63,707 nt of DNA from Paenibacillus sp. J45TS6 (GCF_018403285.1 NZ_BOSJ01000022.1:1-63707), one strand, 5' to 3'; shown: positions 30,405 to 41,868, counted from the stretch's first letter. A program made the numbers and translations. Notes: generated by a model from the letters alone, not told the origin.

Positions 30405-30656
30405 CTATTGTTTCACAACGGCTACCATTGCCGCTCCTACTTCAATTCCACATGCCTTACCGAGACGTTCCATTGTGTCAACTAAAGTTAGTTTCACTTG
30501 GTGTTTCTCACATAAAGCCTGGATCTTCGAAGTAATCCGCATATCAGCATCTTGCGCCACATAAACCTCAGCAGCAATTCCTGACTCAACCATCTTCATG
30601 GTCTGCTTGGTACCGATCTTGACATGAGCATCCTGCAAAAAGTTGTCGTTCGACAT
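30405..30656 (-). CDS. rplGB: L7Ae-family ribosomal/K-turn RNA-binding protein
   Basis: An 83-residue L7Ae/L30e-fold protein, orthologous in position and length to B. subtilis YbxF, a K-turn binder that associates with ribosomes. The family pattern is visible: G-TKQTMKMVE helix, AEVYVAQDAD strand, VDTMERLGKACGIEVGAA loop. Between rpoC and rpsL, same direction. ATG at 30656 with GGAGGTATTG upstream. Exact cellular role is not settled in the literature. Confidence 0.9.
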   Translation of the reverse strand: MSNDNFLQDAHVKIGTKQTMKMVESGIAAEVYVAQDADMRITSKIQALCEKHQVKLTLVDTMERLGKACGIEVGAAMVAVVKQ

Positions 30657-30774
30657 TTATCAATACCTCCGAAAAGACATGATAACATGTGACTACTCAT
30701 GCACCTTTGCTATATTAGCACCTAGGGACATTCGTTGTCAAGAGATTCATATAAATTCTAAGCATTGGAATTGT

Positions 30775-30810
30775 TATATTCAGAGGAGATCCTAATCTCC
30801 TCTGAATATA
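30775..30810. repeat. Perfect 16-bp hairpin downstream of rpoC
   Basis: TATATTCAGAGGAGAT (30775-30790) and its exact complement (30795-30810) enclose a 4-nt loop. It lies about 55 nt after the rpoC stop. No T-run follows on either strand (minus strand continues ACAATTCC), so it does not look like a standard rho-independent terminator. Confidence 0.9.
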
Positions 30811-30865
30811 CAATGGGTACGGTCAAGCCGAATTTGGTGTCCTTTCAGACTCCAAAGTTGTGTTA

Positions 30866-33800
30866 CTAGTCTACTGAAACTGTTTCAAGAGCTTCTAAGT
30901 TAGATTCGCCATCTTCCGGCTGTGCCAATTTCACACTGCGGTAACGATTCATACCAGTACCAGCAGGGATCAACTTACCAAGAATTACATTCTCTTTCAA
31001 ACCAAGAAGTTGGTCGACTTTACCTTTAATGGCAGCATCAGTTAAGACGCGTGTCGTCTCTTGGAAGGAAGCTGCAGACAAGAAGGAATCCGTTTCAAGG
31101 GACGCTTTGGTAATACCAAGAAGTACTGGTTTCGCCACAGCAGGTTCCTTGTCACTAAGGATCGCATCTTTATTTGCTGCTTCGTATTCATGTGTATCTA
31201 CGAAGGATCCTGGAAGCAGCGTTGTATCCCCTGCATCCACAATACGGATCTTGCGCAACATTTGACGAATCATAACTTCAACGTGTTTGTCGTTAATTTC
31301 TACACCTTGGTTACGATATACACGTTGTACTTCTTGCAAGATGTAGTTTTGAACTCCACGAACACCTTTGATTCGAAGCATTTCTTTCGGGTCAATAGAA
31401 CCGTCTGTAAGCTCATCGCCGGCTTCAATTTCCATACCTTCGCTCACGCGCAGGCGGGATCCATAGGTAACAGCATATACTTTCGTTTCTGCTTCCCCTT
31501 GGATTTCAATTTCACGGCGGTCTTTTGCTTCACGGATTTCTTTAACAACACCATCAATTTCACTGATTGTTGCTTGACCTTTAGGATTACGCGCCTCAAA
31601 GAGCTCTTGGATACGCGGAAGACCTTGTGTAATATCATCTCCGGCAACACCACCGGTATGGAACGTACGCATTGTAAGCTGTGTTCCTGGTTCACCGATG
31701 GATTGAGCAGCGATAATACCAACTGCTTCACCAATCTCCACATGTTTACCTGTTGCCAGGTTACGTCCGTAACACTTCTTGCAGACCCCATGACGTGCAC
31801 GGCAGCTAAGCACAGAGCGAATCTGCAGCTTTTGAACACCGGCAGCAACAATAGCTTCTGCTTTATCCGAATCAATTAGCTCATTACGATTAGCGATAAC
31901 TTCTCCCGTTTCTGGGTGACGAACCGTTTGGAAACAGTAACGGCCTTCGATACGATCGTATAGATCCTCGATAACCTCTTTACCATCTTGGATACGGCTA
32001 ACCGTAAATCCTTTGTCCGTTCCACAGTCATCTTCTCGAACAATAACATCCTGTGCTACGTCTACCAGACGACGAGTCAGGTAACCGGAGTCAGCAGTAC
32101 GAAGCGCTGTATCGGCAAGACCTTTACGCGCACCGTGAGTGGACAAGAAGTACTCGAGTACTGTCAGACCTTCACGGAAATTCGATTTGATTGGGAGCTC
32201 GATGATACGTCCAGATGGGTTGGCCATCAGTCCACGCATACCGCCCAGCTGAGTGATCTGTGATTTGTTACCACGTGCTTTAGAGTCCACCATAAGCATA
32301 ATGGAGTTAAAGCGATCCATGGATTTCATAAGGATATCAGTAATTTCATCTTTTGCTTTGGACCAAATATCAATTACGCGGTCATAACGTTCTTCGTTCG
32401 TGATAAGTCCGCGACGATACTGATTCGTAACGACAGCAACTTTTTCATCAGATACACGAAGAATCTCATACTTCTCTTCAGGAATAATAACGTCGGATAC
32501 ACCAACAGTAACCCCTGCACGAGTGGAGTATGTGAAACCGAGTTGCTTGATTTTATCCAAAATAACAGATGTTCTTGTTGTATGATAAACCTCGAAACAA
32601 CGTGCAATGATGTGACCAAGATACTCTTTACCAACACCATTGGTTTGAGGTGCATTCATGATTGCTTCCTGCAAGTTAGCACCTTTCTCATATACAAAGG
32701 AAAACTCAGGTGTACCTTGGATAAGGTTCGCACGAGTTGCATCATTAATATAAGGGAAGCTGCTAGGGAAAATCTCATTAAAGATAATCTTACCGATCGT
32801 TGTAATCATCATTGCTTCTTGTTGTTTTTCTGTAAAACTTGTTTTATTCAGAGCTTTAACTGGAATAGCAACACGAGCATGAAGACCAGCGGATCCACGT
32901 TGGTAAGCAGATACTGCTTCGTTAACCGTACGCAGAATCATACCTGTTCCTTTTTCCTCTTTATTATCCATAGTCAGATAGAAAGAGCCCAGGACCATAT
33001 CCTGAGATGGAGTTACAACCGGCTTACCATCTTTAGGGTTCAAGATGTTACCTGCTGCAAGCATCAAAAGACGTGCTTCAGCTTGCGCTTCAGCAGACAA
33101 AGGTACGTGAACGGCCATTTGGTCACCGTCAAAGTCGGCATTATAAGCCGTACATACGAGCGGATGCAAACGAATCGCTTTACCTTCTACAAGAATTGGT
33201 TCGAACGCTTGGATACCGAGTCTGTGAAGAGTCGGTGCACGGTTAAGTAATACTGGGTGTTCTTTAATTACTTCTTCAAGAACGTCCCATACTTCCGGAC
33301 TTACACGCTCAACTTTACGTTTTGCACTCTTGATATTGTGAGCAAGACCTTTGTTCACGAGTTCTTTCATAACAAAAGGTTTAAACAATTCAAGTGCCAT
33401 ATCTTTTGGAAGACCACATTGATACATTTTCAGGTAAGGACCTACAACGATAACGGAACGACCAGAATAGTCAACACGTTTACCGAGCAAGTTCTGACGG
33501 AAACGACCTTGTTTACCTTTCAGCATATGGCTGAGAGATTTCAAAGGACGGTTACCAGGACCTGTTACCGGACGACCACGACGGCCATTATCGATAAGAG
33601 CATCCACTGCTTCTTGAAGCATCCGTTTTTCGTTTTGAACGATAATATCAGGAGCACCAAGATCCAAAAGGCGTTTCAAACGGTTATTACGGTTAATAAC
33701 ACGACGGTACAGATCATTCAGGTCAGACGTTGCAAAACGTCCACCATCGAGCTGAACCATTGGACGAAGCTCAGGAGGAATGACAGGAAGTACATCCATG

Positions 33801-34480
33801 ATCATCCAGTCCGGCTTATTGCCAGAATTACGGAAAGCTTCAATGACTTCAAGGCGTTTAATCGCACGATTACGACGTTGTCCTTGAGCAGTACGAAGCT
33901 CTTCCTTCAAGAATTCAAGTTCTTTTTCAATATCAAGATCTTGAAGTAGTTTTTTAACTGCTTCTGCACCCATGCCTGCATGGAATCCGTAACCGTATTT
34001 TTCACGGTAGCTACGATATTCTTTTTCGGACAAAAGTTGTTTTCTTTCCAGTGGAGTTTCACCTGGATCAGTAACAACATATGATGCAAAATAGATGATC
34101 TCTTCCAAAGATCTCGGAGACATATCTAGAGCCAGACCCATACGGCTCGGAATGCCTTTGAAATACCAGATATGTGAAACCGGAGCTGCCAGTTCAATAT
34201 GCCCCATGCGTTCGCGACGCACTTTAGCGCGAGTTACTTCAACACCACAACGGTCACAAACTACGCCTTTATAACGTACACGTTTGTATTTACCACAGTG
34301 ACATTCCCAGTCCTTTGTAGGACCAAAAATTTTCTCGCAGAACAGCCCTTCTTTTTCCGGCTTCAGCGTACGATAGTTAATCGTCTCCGGCTTTTTCACT
34401 TCTCCGCGGGACCAAGAGCGAATTTTTTCCGGCGATGCAAGCCCGATTTTCATATATTCGAAATTGTTTACGTCCAACAA
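30866..34480 (-). CDS. rpoC: DNA-directed RNA polymerase subunit beta'
   Basis: Beta' subunit, 1204 residues. The N-terminal zinc site ([20 protein letters not shown] near 60-78), the catalytic [12 protein letters not shown] motif with three Mg-binding Asp, the bridge/trigger region ([20 protein letters not shown]) and the second zinc site ([14 protein letters not shown]) are all present. I take TTG at 34480 as start (LDVNNFEY N-terminus as in B. subtilis) because GGAGGGTTGCTCC precedes it. An ATG 7 codons earlier overlaps that site. A 14-bp hairpin lies in the gap from rpoB. Confidence 0.98.
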   Translation of the reverse strand: MLDVNNFEYMKIGLASPEKIRSWSRGEVKKPETINYRTLKPEKEGLFCEKIFGPTKDWECHCGKYKRVRYKGVVCDRCGVEVTRAKVRRERMGHIELAAPVSHIWYFKGIPSRMGLALDMSPRSLEEIIYFASYVVTDPGETPLERKQLLSEKEYRSYREKYGYGFHAGMGAEAVKKLLQDLDIEKELEFLKEELRTAQGQRRNRAIKRLEVIEAFRNSGNKPDWMIMDVLPVIPPELRPMVQLDGGRFATSDLNDLYRRVINRNNRLKRLLDLGAPDIIVQNEKRMLQEAVDALIDNGRRGRPVTGPGNRPLKSLSHMLKGKQGRFRQNLLGKRVDYSGRSVIVVGPYLKMYQCGLPKDMALELFKPFVMKELVNKGLAHNIKSAKRKVERVSPEVWDVLEEVIKEHPVLLNRAPTLHRLGIQAFEPILVEGKAIRLHPLVCTAYNADFDGDQMAVHVPLSAEAQAEARLLMLAAGNILNPKDGKPVVTPSQDMVLGSFYLTMDNKEEKGTGMILRTVNEAVSAYQRGSAGLHARVAIPVKALNKTSFTEKQQEAMMITTIGKIIFNEIFPSSFPYINDATRANLIQGTPEFSFVYEKGANLQEAIMNAPQTNGVGKEYLGHIIARCFEVYHTTRTSVILDKIKQLGFTYSTRAGVTVGVSDVIIPEEKYEILRVSDEKVAVVTNQYRRGLITNEERYDRVIDIWSKAKDEITDILMKSMDRFNSIMLMVDSKARGNKSQITQLGGMRGLMANPSGRIIELPIKSNFREGLTVLEYFLSTHGARKGLADTALRTADSGYLTRRLVDVAQDVIVREDDCGTDKGFTVSRIQDGKEVIEDLYDRIEGRYCFQTVRHPETGEVIANRNELIDSDKAEAIVAAGVQKLQIRSVLSCRARHGVCKKCYGRNLATGKHVEIGEAVGIIAAQSIGEPGTQLTMRTFHTGGVAGDDITQGLPRIQELFEARNPKGQATISEIDGVVKEIREAKDRREIEIQGEAETKVYAVTYGSRLRVSEGMEIEAGDELTDGSIDPKEMLRIKGVRGVQNYILQEVQRVYRNQGVEINDKHVEVMIRQMLRKIRIVDAGDTTLLPGSFVDTHEYEAANKDAILSDKEPAVAKPVLLGITKASLETDSFLSAASFQETTRVLTDAAIKGKVDQLLGLKENVILGKLIPAGTGMNRYRSVKLAQPEDGESNLEALETVSVD

Positions 34481-34521
34481 GGAGCAACCCTCCTTAACCA
34501 AGTCCTAAATTCTAGGTTCTT

Positions 34522-34556
34522 TCCCCTTTGGCAATCGCCAAGATTGCCAAAGGGGA
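34522..34556. repeat. 14-15-bp hairpin between rpoB and rpoC
   Basis: CCCCTTTGGCAATC (34523-34536) and GATTGCCAAAGGGG (34542-34555) form a perfect 14-bp stem with a 5-nt loop, extended by a T-A pair. The minus strand continues AAAGAACC, so there is no T-run. About 40 nt before the rpoC binding site. Confidence 0.9.
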
Positions 34557-34613
34557 GTAAGAGCCTGATGAAAATTCCGGTATTGAGACAAATGACAATG
34601 ACTTATTAATAAA

Positions 34614-37600
34614 TTACTCTGCGCCTACTTCTGAACCTTCAAGATTGAGGCTCAGCTTATCGCTCGCAGCATCGTCATCATCATCTGATTCTTTCAAATC
34701 AATTTCTTCTTCATCTTTAGTGAGCATCTTAACGTCCATACCAAGGCTTTGAAGCTCTTTAATAAGAACTTTAAAGGATTCTGGAATACCTGGTTCTGGT
34801 ACATTCTCACCTTTAACGATGGATTCGTAAGTTTTCACACGACCAACCACATCATCTGATTTCACAGTAAGGATTTCTTGAAGCGTGTAGGCAGCACCGT
34901 ATGCTTCAAGCGCCCATACCTCCATCTCCCCGAAACGTTGTCCACCAAACTGAGCTTTACCACCCAGCGGCTGTTGCGTAACGAGTGAGTAAGGACCTGT
35001 AGAACGAGCATGAATTTTATCGTCAACCATGTGGGCAAGTTTGATCATATGCATGACACCAACAGTAACTTCACGTTCGAAGCGATCACCCGTACGGCCA
35101 TCATATAGAACTGTCTTACCGTTACGTTGCATTCCTGCTTCTTCCATCGTATCAAATACGTCATACTCCGTTGCACCGTCAAATACTGGTGTAGCAACAT
35201 GAATACCTAGTTGCATTGCAGCCATACCCAAGTGAACTTCAAGAACCTGACCGATGTTCATACGGGATGGTACACCCAGCGGGTTCAGAACAACTTGAAC
35301 TGGTGTTCCATCAGGAAGGAAAGGCATATCTTCTTCTGGAAGAATACGCGCCACGACCCCTTTGTTACCGTGACGTCCTGCCATTTTATCACCCTCGGAA
35401 ATTTTCCGTTTTTGAGCGATATAGACACGAACGAGTTGATTCACACCTGGAGGGAGTTCATCACCATTTTCACGAGTAAACACCTTCACGTCGACTACAA
35501 TCCCGTCGGTACCATGAGGAACTCTCAGAGATGTATCACGAACTTCACGAGCCTTCTCACCAAAGATTGCATGAAGGAGACGTTCTTCCGCCGTAAGTTC
35601 AGTTACCCCTTTAGGTGTAACTTTACCTACCAAGATATCGCCTGCAGCGATCTCGGCACCGATACGGATAATTCCACGCTCATCCAGATTACGAAGAGCT
35701 TCTTCCCCGACATTCGGAATGTCGCGTGTGATTTCTTCTGGTCCAAGTTTCGTGTCACGAGCTTCGGACTCATACTCCTCGATATGAATCGATGTATAAA
35801 CATCTTCTTTAACGAGTTTCTCACTAAGAAGGATCGCATCCTCATAGTTGTAACCTTCCCAAGTCATAAAGGCTACGACTACGTTACGACCAAGTGCTAG
35901 TTCACCCATTTCAGTAGATGGACCATCTGCCAAAATGTCGCCAACCTTAACGCGATCGCCAATTTTAGCAATTGGACGCTGGTTAATGCATGTTCCTTGG
36001 TTCGAACGCATAAATTTGTGTAATTTATGTTTAACAAGATCGCCTTTAACTTCTTTACCATCTACCATTTCAATTTTACGAACCCAAATTTCATTGGCAG
36101 AAGATCTTTCAATAATCCCGTCATGTTTGGATACAATACATACACCTGAATCTTTCGCAGCCTTATGTTCCATTCCTGTACCTACTAGCGGTGCTTTAGG
36201 AATCAGAAGAGGAACTGCCTGCCGCTGCATGTTAGATCCCATGAGTGCACGGTTGGAGTCATCGTTCTCAAGGAACGGAATGAGCGCCGTTGCAACGGAA
36301 ACTACTTGTTTAGGCGATACGTCCATATAGTCAACTCGATTATTAGGCATGGTTGTAATGTTATCAGACTGTTTATTATAACGTACAACAACCATATCCT
36401 CAGCAAATGAACCGTCATCATTCAGCTTCGCGTTTGCCTGAGCGATAACATAGTTATCTTCCTCGTCAGCTGTAACGTAGCGCACTTGATCAGTAACACG
36501 GCCCGTCTTAGGATCTACCCAACGATAAGGAGCCTCAATAAAACCATACTCATTAACGCGAGCAAATGTAGACAAGGAGTTGATCAAACCGATGTTTGGT
36601 CCCTCAGGAGTTTCGATTGGACACATACGGCCATAGTGAGATGGATGGACGTCACGCACTTCAAAGCCAGCGCGCTCACGAGTCAAACCACCCGGTCCGA
36701 GTGCGGATAAACGACGTTTGTGAGTAAGTTCTCCCAGCGGGTTCGTTTGATCCATAAATTGAGACAACTGAGAACTACCGAAGAATTCTTTAATCGATGC
36801 AATTACAGGACGAATATTAATAAGCGCCTGCGGTGTAATTACATTCGCATCTTGGATAGACATTCTTTCACGAACTACACGTTCCATACGGGAAAGACCA
36901 ATACGGAATTGATTCTGCAAGAGTTCACCTACAGAACGCAAACGACGGTTACCCAGGTGATCGATATCATCTGTATCACCGATGCCTTGCAGTAAGTTCA
37001 AGAAATAACTGATGGAAGAGATAATATCTGCTGGAGTTATATTCTTCACAGATTTATCAATATTGCTGTTCGCTATCAACTTCACAACTTTTCCATCTTC
37101 ATTTGGTGAGAATACATCAATCGTTTGAACAGGGATATCATTAGCATCAAGAACACCATTAGCTACATGATAAGTACGTGTTCCAACTCCGTTTTCACTT
37201 TCAAGGTAAGGAAGAATCTCATCTAGCAAACGGCGGTCAATAACTTGACCTGCTTCAGCGATGATTTCCCCTGTTGAAGTATCAATCAGAGACTCAGCTA
37301 GACGCTGATTGAACAAACGGTTTTTGATGTGAAGCTTTTTATTCATTTTGTAACGACCTACGTTAGCAAGGTCATAACGTTTTGGATCGAAGAAGCGAGC
37401 TACAAGCAAGCTCTTTGCATTATCCAATGTTGGCGGTTCGCCTGGACGAAGACGCTCATAAATTTCAATCAGCGCTTTCTCTGTCGAATCCGTATTGTCT
37501 TTATCCAGCGTATTTCGGATATACTCGTCATCGCCGAGTAGTTCCAAAATTTCTGCGTCTGTACCGAATCCAAGAGATCTAAGTAGTACGGTAACAGGGA

Positions 37601-38165
37601 TTTTACGAGTACGATCGATACGAACATAGATAATATCCTTCGCATCCATCTCGAGTTCGAGCCATGCACCACGGTTCGGAATCACTGTTGCTGTATAAGA
37701 TTTCTTTGCATTCTTATCTATTTTAGTGCTGAAATAGACGCTAGGGGAGCGAACCAACTGGCTGACAATAACCCGTTCCGCACCGTTAATGATAAACGTG
37801 CCTGTTTCCGTCATCAGCGGGAAATCCCCCATGAATACTTCCTGCTCTTTGACTTCGCCCGTTTCCTTATTAATGAGCCGGACCTTAACCCGAAGTGGTG
37901 CGGCATAAGTAACGTCGCGTTCCTTCGCGTCGTCTACCGTATATTTCGGTTCACCGAGACTGTAGTCGATAAATTCCAATACCAGATTACCGGTAAAATC
38001 CTGAATAGGCGAGATGTCCTGGAACATTTCGCGCAAACCTTCCTCCAAAAACCATTCGTAAGATTTTTGTTGGATTTCTATCAGGTTCGGAATTTCGAGT
38101 ATCTCGTTAATTCGTGCATAACTGCGCCGAGTGCGTCGACCATACTGAACAAGATGTCCTGCCAA
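34614..38165 (-). CDS. rpoB: DNA-directed RNA polymerase subunit beta
   Basis: Beta subunit, 1183 residues. The rifampicin region reads [20 protein letters not shown] and then LSALGPGGL; the key His and Ser are present, so it appears rifampicin-sensitive. [28 protein letters not shown] and the C-terminal [20 protein letters not shown] are intact. The tail is acidic ([12 protein letters not shown]). I take TTG at 38165 as start ([16 protein letters not shown]-terminus), preceded by GAGGGGTGAGTTTAAG; an earlier TTG is within that site. A leader of about 400 nt precedes it. Confidence 0.98.
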   Translation of the reverse strand: MAGHLVQYGRRTRRSYARINEILEIPNLIEIQQKSYEWFLEEGLREMFQDISPIQDFTGNLVLEFIDYSLGEPKYTVDDAKERDVTYAAPLRVKVRLINKETGEVKEQEVFMGDFPLMTETGTFIINGAERVIVSQLVRSPSVYFSTKIDKNAKKSYTATVIPNRGAWLELEMDAKDIIYVRIDRTRKIPVTVLLRSLGFGTDAEILELLGDDEYIRNTLDKDNTDSTEKALIEIYERLRPGEPPTLDNAKSLLVARFFDPKRYDLANVGRYKMNKKLHIKNRLFNQRLAESLIDTSTGEIIAEAGQVIDRRLLDEILPYLESENGVGTRTYHVANGVLDANDIPVQTIDVFSPNEDGKVVKLIANSNIDKSVKNITPADIISSISYFLNLLQGIGDTDDIDHLGNRRLRSVGELLQNQFRIGLSRMERVVRERMSIQDANVITPQALINIRPVIASIKEFFGSSQLSQFMDQTNPLGELTHKRRLSALGPGGLTRERAGFEVRDVHPSHYGRMCPIETPEGPNIGLINSLSTFARVNEYGFIEAPYRWVDPKTGRVTDQVRYVTADEEDNYVIAQANAKLNDDGSFAEDMVVVRYNKQSDNITTMPNNRVDYMDVSPKQVVSVATALIPFLENDDSNRALMGSNMQRQAVPLLIPKAPLVGTGMEHKAAKDSGVCIVSKHDGIIERSSANEIWVRKIEMVDGKEVKGDLVKHKLHKFMRSNQGTCINQRPIAKIGDRVKVGDILADGPSTEMGELALGRNVVVAFMTWEGYNYEDAILLSEKLVKEDVYTSIHIEEYESEARDTKLGPEEITRDIPNVGEEALRNLDERGIIRIGAEIAAGDILVGKVTPKGVTELTAEERLLHAIFGEKAREVRDTSLRVPHGTDGIVVDVKVFTRENGDELPPGVNQLVRVYIAQKRKISEGDKMAGRHGNKGVVARILPEEDMPFLPDGTPVQVVLNPLGVPSRMNIGQVLEVHLGMAAMQLGIHVATPVFDGATEYDVFDTMEEAGMQRNGKTVLYDGRTGDRFEREVTVGVMHMIKLAHMVDDKIHARSTGPYSLVTQQPLGGKAQFGGQRFGEMEVWALEAYGAAYTLQEILTVKSDDVVGRVKTYESIVKGENVPEPGIPESFKVLIKELQSLGMDVKMLTKDEEEIDLKESDDDDDAASDKLSLNLEGSEVGAE

Positions 38166-38574
38166 CTTAAACTCACCCCTCAATGTCTACTCACTTTTAA
38201 AAATTTCGTTGCGAACCTCTGTTTGTAACCTTATAATGGAACTCATAACAAGATTATCTGATAACAGAGCTGCGTATCCACAAATAAAGAAAAGCCCTTA
38301 ATTCGAATTTTTTCGATAAAAGAGCAACTTAATTAGTGGATGTCCTCTTCATCCCAGAAAAACCCACTTACATATAGTTTGCCCAAAATGTACATATTAT
38401 ACGCCGATCTGCACAGAAATATGCCAAAAAAGGCGAAAAAAAGATTGACATTTTTACAAACTAAAGCTAAGTAGGGCATCTTAATACTGACATTCACTAA
38501 GAATACCATAACTGATTTGTCAAGTCAATAGTTGAATTGCATTTTTTTGCAATTATATACTTGCCATCTCTTGG
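38166..38574 (-). other. Long rpoB upstream region (about 410 nt, no gene)
   Basis: No coding frame is seen. The minus strand contains a promoter (next entry), then a TATAAT (38397-38402) without a good -35, several A/T-rich stretches and TTCGAATTAAGGG. An ATTGCA...TGCAAT palindrome (38535-38552) lies near the end of the preceding methyltransferase gene. The long leader suggests post-initiation control of rpoBC, but no known motif was recognised. Confidence 0.5.
38500..38528 (-). promoter_or_regulatory. Candidate promoter for rpoB
   Basis: Minus strand TTGACT (38523-38528), 17-nt spacer, TATTCT (38500-38505). TTGACA overlaps one step downstream (38518-38523). If used, the rpoB leader is about 325 nt. 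Confidence 0.6.
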
Positions 38575-39174
38575 TTATTTCTCCGCTCTGAAGATCCGAT
38601 ATCCTTTATCTTTGGTAACTTCCTCTACATATTTGAACATTGAAGAAAGCTTTTCTCTTGCTGAAGGCGCGCCCTGTTTCTTCTGAATCACAATCCACAA
38701 AGATCCTCCAACTCTAAGCTGCTCATACGCCTGTTCAAAAATAGAATGCACGATCTCTTTACCTGCTCGAATCGGTGGATTCGTTAGAATGACATCAAAC
38801 AATTGATTCCGCACCGCTTCAAGACGATCGCTTTGTTTAATCACCGTATTACTACTCACTTGATTTTGAATGGCATTGTGTCTGGCAAGTTCAACAGCTC
38901 TTTCATTAATATCAAGCATTGTCACAATCGCATCCGGGACAAGTTTTGCTGCCGTAATACCAATTGGACCGTACCCACAACCAACATCAAGAATTGCTTT
39001 GGCACCTGTCAAATCCATTGCATTAATCAGGACCCGACTACCATAATCCACACCATTCTTCGAAAAAACTCCAGCATCACTTGTCAGTTTTAGCGAAAAA
39101 CCTCTCAAATCTACTGCAAGCATCTGCCGATCATGAGCAGTTTCAGGCTTACTGGAATAGTAGTGATCGGACAT
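38575..39174 (-). CDS. RsmC-like class I SAM-dependent methyltransferase (YbxB)
   Basis: Protein of 199 residues with a C-terminal-RsmC-type methyltransferase domain: the SAM-binding VGCGYGPIGI motif (about 65-74) and the NPPI(R) catalytic motif (about 126-130; TNPPIRAGK) of base N-methyltransferases. Located between rplL and rpoB, as ybxB in B. subtilis, where it is likely an rRNA guanine methyltransferase. Start at ATG 39174 with GAGAAGGGG upstream. No rplL terminator bypass is obvious, but the rplL hairpin lies just before it, so expression probably depends on read-through. Confidence 0.9.
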   Translation of the reverse strand: MSDHYYSSKPETAHDRQMLAVDLRGFSLKLTSDAGVFSKNGVDYGSRVLINAMDLTGAKAILDVGCGYGPIGITAAKLVPDAIVTMLDINERAVELARHNAIQNQVSSNTVIKQSDRLEAVRNQLFDVILTNPPIRAGKEIVHSIFEQAYEQLRVGGSLWIVIQKKQGAPSAREKLSSMFKYVEEVTKDKGYRIFRAEK

Positions 39175-39263
39175 GATACAAAACCCCTTCTCTACAAAGT
39201 ACATTAGCATAATGAAAGATACCGAATATCTTCAATTATTACCAATCATGCCCCTTCATAACA

Positions 39264-39294
39264 ACAAACCCCTTGATTGCTTCAAGGGGTTTGT
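39264..39294 (-). terminator. rplL terminator/attenuator
   Basis: ACAAACCCCTTGA and TCAAGGGGTTTGT form a perfect 13-bp stem with a 5-nt loop; the minus strand continues TGTTATG, a weak T-tract. It lies about 40 nt after rplL and could partially terminate before the methyltransferase and rpoB. Confidence 0.75.
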
Positions 39295-39331
39295 ATGTTA
39301 ATTTTCCTATTCACTTAAATAGTGAAATGGA

Positions 39332-39697
39332 CTATTTCAATTCAACAGAAGCGCCAACTTCTTCAAGTTTAGCTTTAACTGTTTCAGCTTCTTCTTTGCT
39401 TACTTTTTCTTTCAAAGCTTTAGGAGCGTTGTCTACTACTTCTTTAGCTTCTTTCAAGCCAAGACCAGTGATTTCGCGAACTGCTTTGATTACGTTGATT
39501 TTGGAAGCACCAGCAGATGTAAGGATTACATCAAATTCTGTTTGCTCAGCAGCTTCAGCACCGCCAGCAGCGCCACCCATAACAGCTACAGGAGCTGCAG
39601 CAGTTACGCCAAATTCTTCTTCGATTGCTTTAACAAGATCGTTCAGTTCCAATACAGTCATACCTTTGATTGCTTCCAAGATTTGCTCTTTACTCAT
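39332..39697 (-). CDS. rplL: 50S ribosomal protein L7/L12
   Basis: L7/L12, 121 residues, stalk protein that recruits translation GTPases. N-terminal dimerisation helix pair ([20 protein letters not shown]), Ala/Gly-rich hinge (about 34-52) and C-terminal domain ([20 protein letters not shown]). Follows rplJ (55-nt gap). A terminator-like hairpin follows. Confidence 0.98.
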   Translation of the reverse strand: MSKEQILEAIKGMTVLELNDLVKAIEEEFGVTAAAPVAVMGGAAGGAEAAEQTEFDVILTSAGASKINVIKAVREITGLGLKEAKEVVDNAPKALKEKVSKEEAETVKAKLEEVGASVELK

Positions 39698-39752
39698 GGT
39701 TGAACCTCCATTATTTTAATTAGTATTTTATATAGCTTGTTTATTCAAAAAA

Positions 39753-40259
39753 TTAAGCGCCTTGCTCTTCTTTTTGTTCGCCAACTGCTTTAACCGCAAG
39801 GGCGAAGTTGCGTACAGGTGCTTGAAGCACGCTGAGGAGCATAGAAAGAAGACCTTCGCGTGAAGGAAGCTCTGCAAGTGCTTGAACTTCTTCAACACTA
39901 ACTACACGACCTTCAACTACCCCACCTTTAATTTTCAAAGCTTCGTTTTTCTTAGCGAAGTCATTCAAAATTTTGGCTGGAGCAACAACATCATCAGTAC
40001 TGAATGCAATTGCAGTAGGGCCAGTAAGAACTTCATCAAGCTCAGACAGCTCAGCAGCCGCAGTTGCACGGCGAAGCAATGTGTTTTTCAGTACTTGGAA
40101 TTCGATTCCCGCATCACGAAGCTGTTTACGCAGCTCAGTTACTTGGGAAACGTTTAGACCACGATAGTCAGCTACAACAGTAGTTGCGCTTTCGCGCAAT
40201 TTAGCTGTTACTACATCAACCGCTTCTTGTTTTGCTTGGATCACTTTTGCGTTTGCCAA
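39753..40259 (-). CDS. rplJ: 50S ribosomal protein L10
   Basis: L10, 168 residues, stalk base that anchors L7/L12 dimers. [20 protein letters not shown] is diagnostic. The start is TTG at 40259 ([15 protein letters not shown]-terminus) with AGGAGGTGTACAAT upstream; a longer ATG version (40313) has no binding site. It is preceded by an L10 leader with an attenuator hairpin, so it is likely autoregulated. Confidence 0.97.
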   Translation of the reverse strand: MANAKVIQAKQEAVDVVTAKLRESATTVVADYRGLNVSQVTELRKQLRDAGIEFQVLKNTLLRRATAAAELSELDEVLTGPTAIAFSTDDVVAPAKILNDFAKKNEALKIKGGVVEGRVVSVEEVQALAELPSREGLLSMLLSVLQAPVRNFALAVKAVGEQKEEQGA

Positions 40260-40389
40260 ATTGTACACCTCCTGATAGATTTCTTGCAGATCAGCCAAAA
40301 GACTGTCCTGCATCCAGCGCCTTCTCCATCATTGAAAGATCAGGGCTGTAAAAACCGCTTATTCGCGGAAGATTTTCCGTAAGATTCAC

Positions 40390-40418
40390 GAATCGGGAAG
40401 CATTACGATTCCCGATTC
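40390..40418 (-). repeat. 9-bp hairpin between the L10 leader and rplJ
   Basis: GAATCGGGA (40390-40398) and TCCCGATTC (40410-40418) pair perfectly over an 11-nt loop, about 130 nt before rplJ. Possible part of the L10-regulated leader. Confidence 0.5.
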
Positions 40419-40429
40419 ATTTATCCATA

Positions 40430-40560
40430 AGAAAAGCCTCCGTAGAATCACGAAGGCTTGATAAAGTCATATTGAGCAAAACACTCAAATGATACGTTCT
40501 ATCATCACACCTCGGTAGGAAATTAAGCTTGTTACAGCACCTACTGTCTACGGTAAGCAT
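40430..40560 (-). promoter_or_regulatory. L10 ribosomal protein leader with attenuator
   Basis: Minus strand carries GTAGACAGTAGGTGCTG, then TAATTTCCTACCGAGGTG, the hallmark of the Firmicute L10 leader that binds L10-L12. It is followed by a terminator hairpin (AAGCCTTCG/CGGAGGCTT, 40434-40459) and TTTTCTT. Binding of L10(L12)4 is expected to favour termination before rplJ. Confidence 0.85.
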
Positions 40561-40643
40561 ATTCGAATTTAATGGTCAGTCACAAGGACTAAACAACTTT
40601 ATCAGAATAACAGATTCAGATGACATAAGTCAACTGGAATTTA

Positions 40644-41336
40644 TTACTTGAAAGAAGCTGTGTTCACGCGCGCACCAGGTCCCATTGTAGAGGACATGCT
40701 GATGTTTTTCAGGTAAACACCTTTTGCAGCAGCTGGTTTTGCACGGTTAAGTGCTTCAACCAAAGCTTTCAGGTTTTCATTCAACTGCTCAGCAGTGAAA
40801 GAAGCTTTACCGATTGGCGCATGAATTTGTCCCGCACGATCCAGACGATACTCGATTTTACCAGCCTTAATTTCTTGAACAGCTTTAGTAACATCAAAAG
40901 TAACCGTACCAGCTTTCGGGTTAGGCATAAGACCTTTACCACCGAGCAGACGACCCAATTTACCTACTTCACTCATCATGTCAGGTGTAGCTACGCAGAC
41001 ATCAAACTCGAACCAACCTTGTTGGATTTTTGTGATCATATCTTGATCTCCAACGTAGTCTGCTCCAGCTGCTTCCGCCTCTTTCGCTTTTTCACCTTTT
41101 GCAAATACCAATACGCGTTGTGTTTTACCTGTACCATGTGGCAAGACAACAACACCACGAACGGCTTGGTCTTGTTTACGAGGGTCTACGCCCAAACGTA
41201 CTGCAACTTCGATTGTTTCGTCGAATTTAGCAGTAGCTGCCTTTTTGACAAGCTCTACAGCTTCCAAAGGCTCGTAGCTTGCTTCGCTGTCAATCAGCTT
41301 AGCAGCTTCAACATATTTCTTACCATGTTTAGCCAT
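40644..41336 (-). CDS. rplA: 50S ribosomal protein L1
   Basis: L1, 230 residues, E-site stalk protein and, in many bacteria, a translational repressor of its own operon. [20 protein letters not shown] and [15 protein letters not shown] are diagnostic. ATG at 41336 follows AAAGGAGG. A 23S-like L1 site overlaps the region just upstream (listed). The longer frame to 41378 is rejected. Confidence 0.98.
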   Translation of the reverse strand: MAKHGKKYVEAAKLIDSEASYEPLEAVELVKKAATAKFDETIEVAVRLGVDPRKQDQAVRGVVVLPHGTGKTQRVLVFAKGEKAKEAEAAGADYVGDQDMITKIQQGWFEFDVCVATPDMMSEVGKLGRLLGGKGLMPNPKAGTVTFDVTKAVQEIKAGKIEYRLDRAGQIHAPIGKASFTAEQLNENLKALVEALNRAKPAAAKGVYLKNISMSSTMGPGARVNTASFK

Positions 41337-41350
41337 GTTTTTTTCCTCCT

Positions 41351-41380
41351 TTGTGGTTTTAGCGGATATACCTCCCACAA
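41351..41380 (-). promoter_or_regulatory. Putative L1-binding hairpin ahead of rplA
   Basis: Minus strand TTGTGGGAGG...CGCTAAAACCACAA: outer TTGTGG/CCACAA stem with an internal GAGG...CGCTAAAA loop. GTGGGAGG...ACCAC also occurs in the L1-binding stalk of 23S rRNA (GTGGGAGG...TACCAC in E. coli). It ends just before the rplA binding site. A 9-bp hairpin (CACAGGCTG/CAGCCTGTG, 41381-41403) precedes it. Confidence 0.6.
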
Positions 41381-41418
41381 CACAGGCTGCGAATCAGCCT
41401 GTGCACGAACACTTGTAA

Positions 41419-41844
41419 TTAGTCTTCGATGGTGATACCCATGCTGCGAGCAGTACCCTCTACCATGCGCATTGCGGACTCAACGTTCGCAGCGTTTAGG
41501 TCAGGCATTTTTTGCTCAGCAATTTGACGAACAACGTCACGTTTTACAGTTGCGACTTTTTTCGTGTTCGGCTCACCGGATCCTTTTTCAAGTTTAGCAG
41601 CTACTTTAAGCAATACTGCTGCCGGTGGAGTTTTAGTGATGAATGTGAAAGAACGATCTTCAAACACCGTAATTTCAACTGGAATGATCAAACCTGCTTG
41701 ATCAGCAGTACGAGCATTAAATTCTTTACAGAATGCCATGATGTTGACACCTGCTTGACCCAATGCTGGACCTACTGGTGGTGCCGGGTTTGCTTTACCT
41801 GCAGGAATTTGCAGTTTTACCATTTTAATTACCTTTTTGGCCAT
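41419..41844 (-). CDS. rplK: 50S ribosomal protein L11
   Basis: L11, 141 residues, GTPase-centre protein, thiostrepton target and sensor for RelA activation. [20 protein letters not shown] and [20 protein letters not shown] (N-terminal proline-rich region) are intact. ATG at 41844 with AGGAGGT upstream; the earlier GTG overlaps that site. First of rplK-rplA. A second L1-type hairpin lies upstream. Confidence 0.98.
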   Translation of the reverse strand: MAKKVIKMVKLQIPAGKANPAPPVGPALGQAGVNIMAFCKEFNARTADQAGLIIPVEITVFEDRSFTFITKTPPAAVLLKVAAKLEKGSGEPNTKKVATVKRDVVRQIAEQKMPDLNAANVESAMRMVEGTARSMGITIED

Positions 41845-41868
41845 GTAAGACACCTCCTTGCATCAATA

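Noticed and set aside
30775-30810. Calling the post-rpoC palindrome a rho-independent terminator
   Set aside because: No T-run follows on either strand, and the downstream genes of the same operon need to be expressed.
36600-36800. Rifampicin-resistance changes in rpoB
   Set aside because: The His and Ser residues of the resistance region are standard. The only difference (Gly in NPLGEL) is in a position that varies among species.
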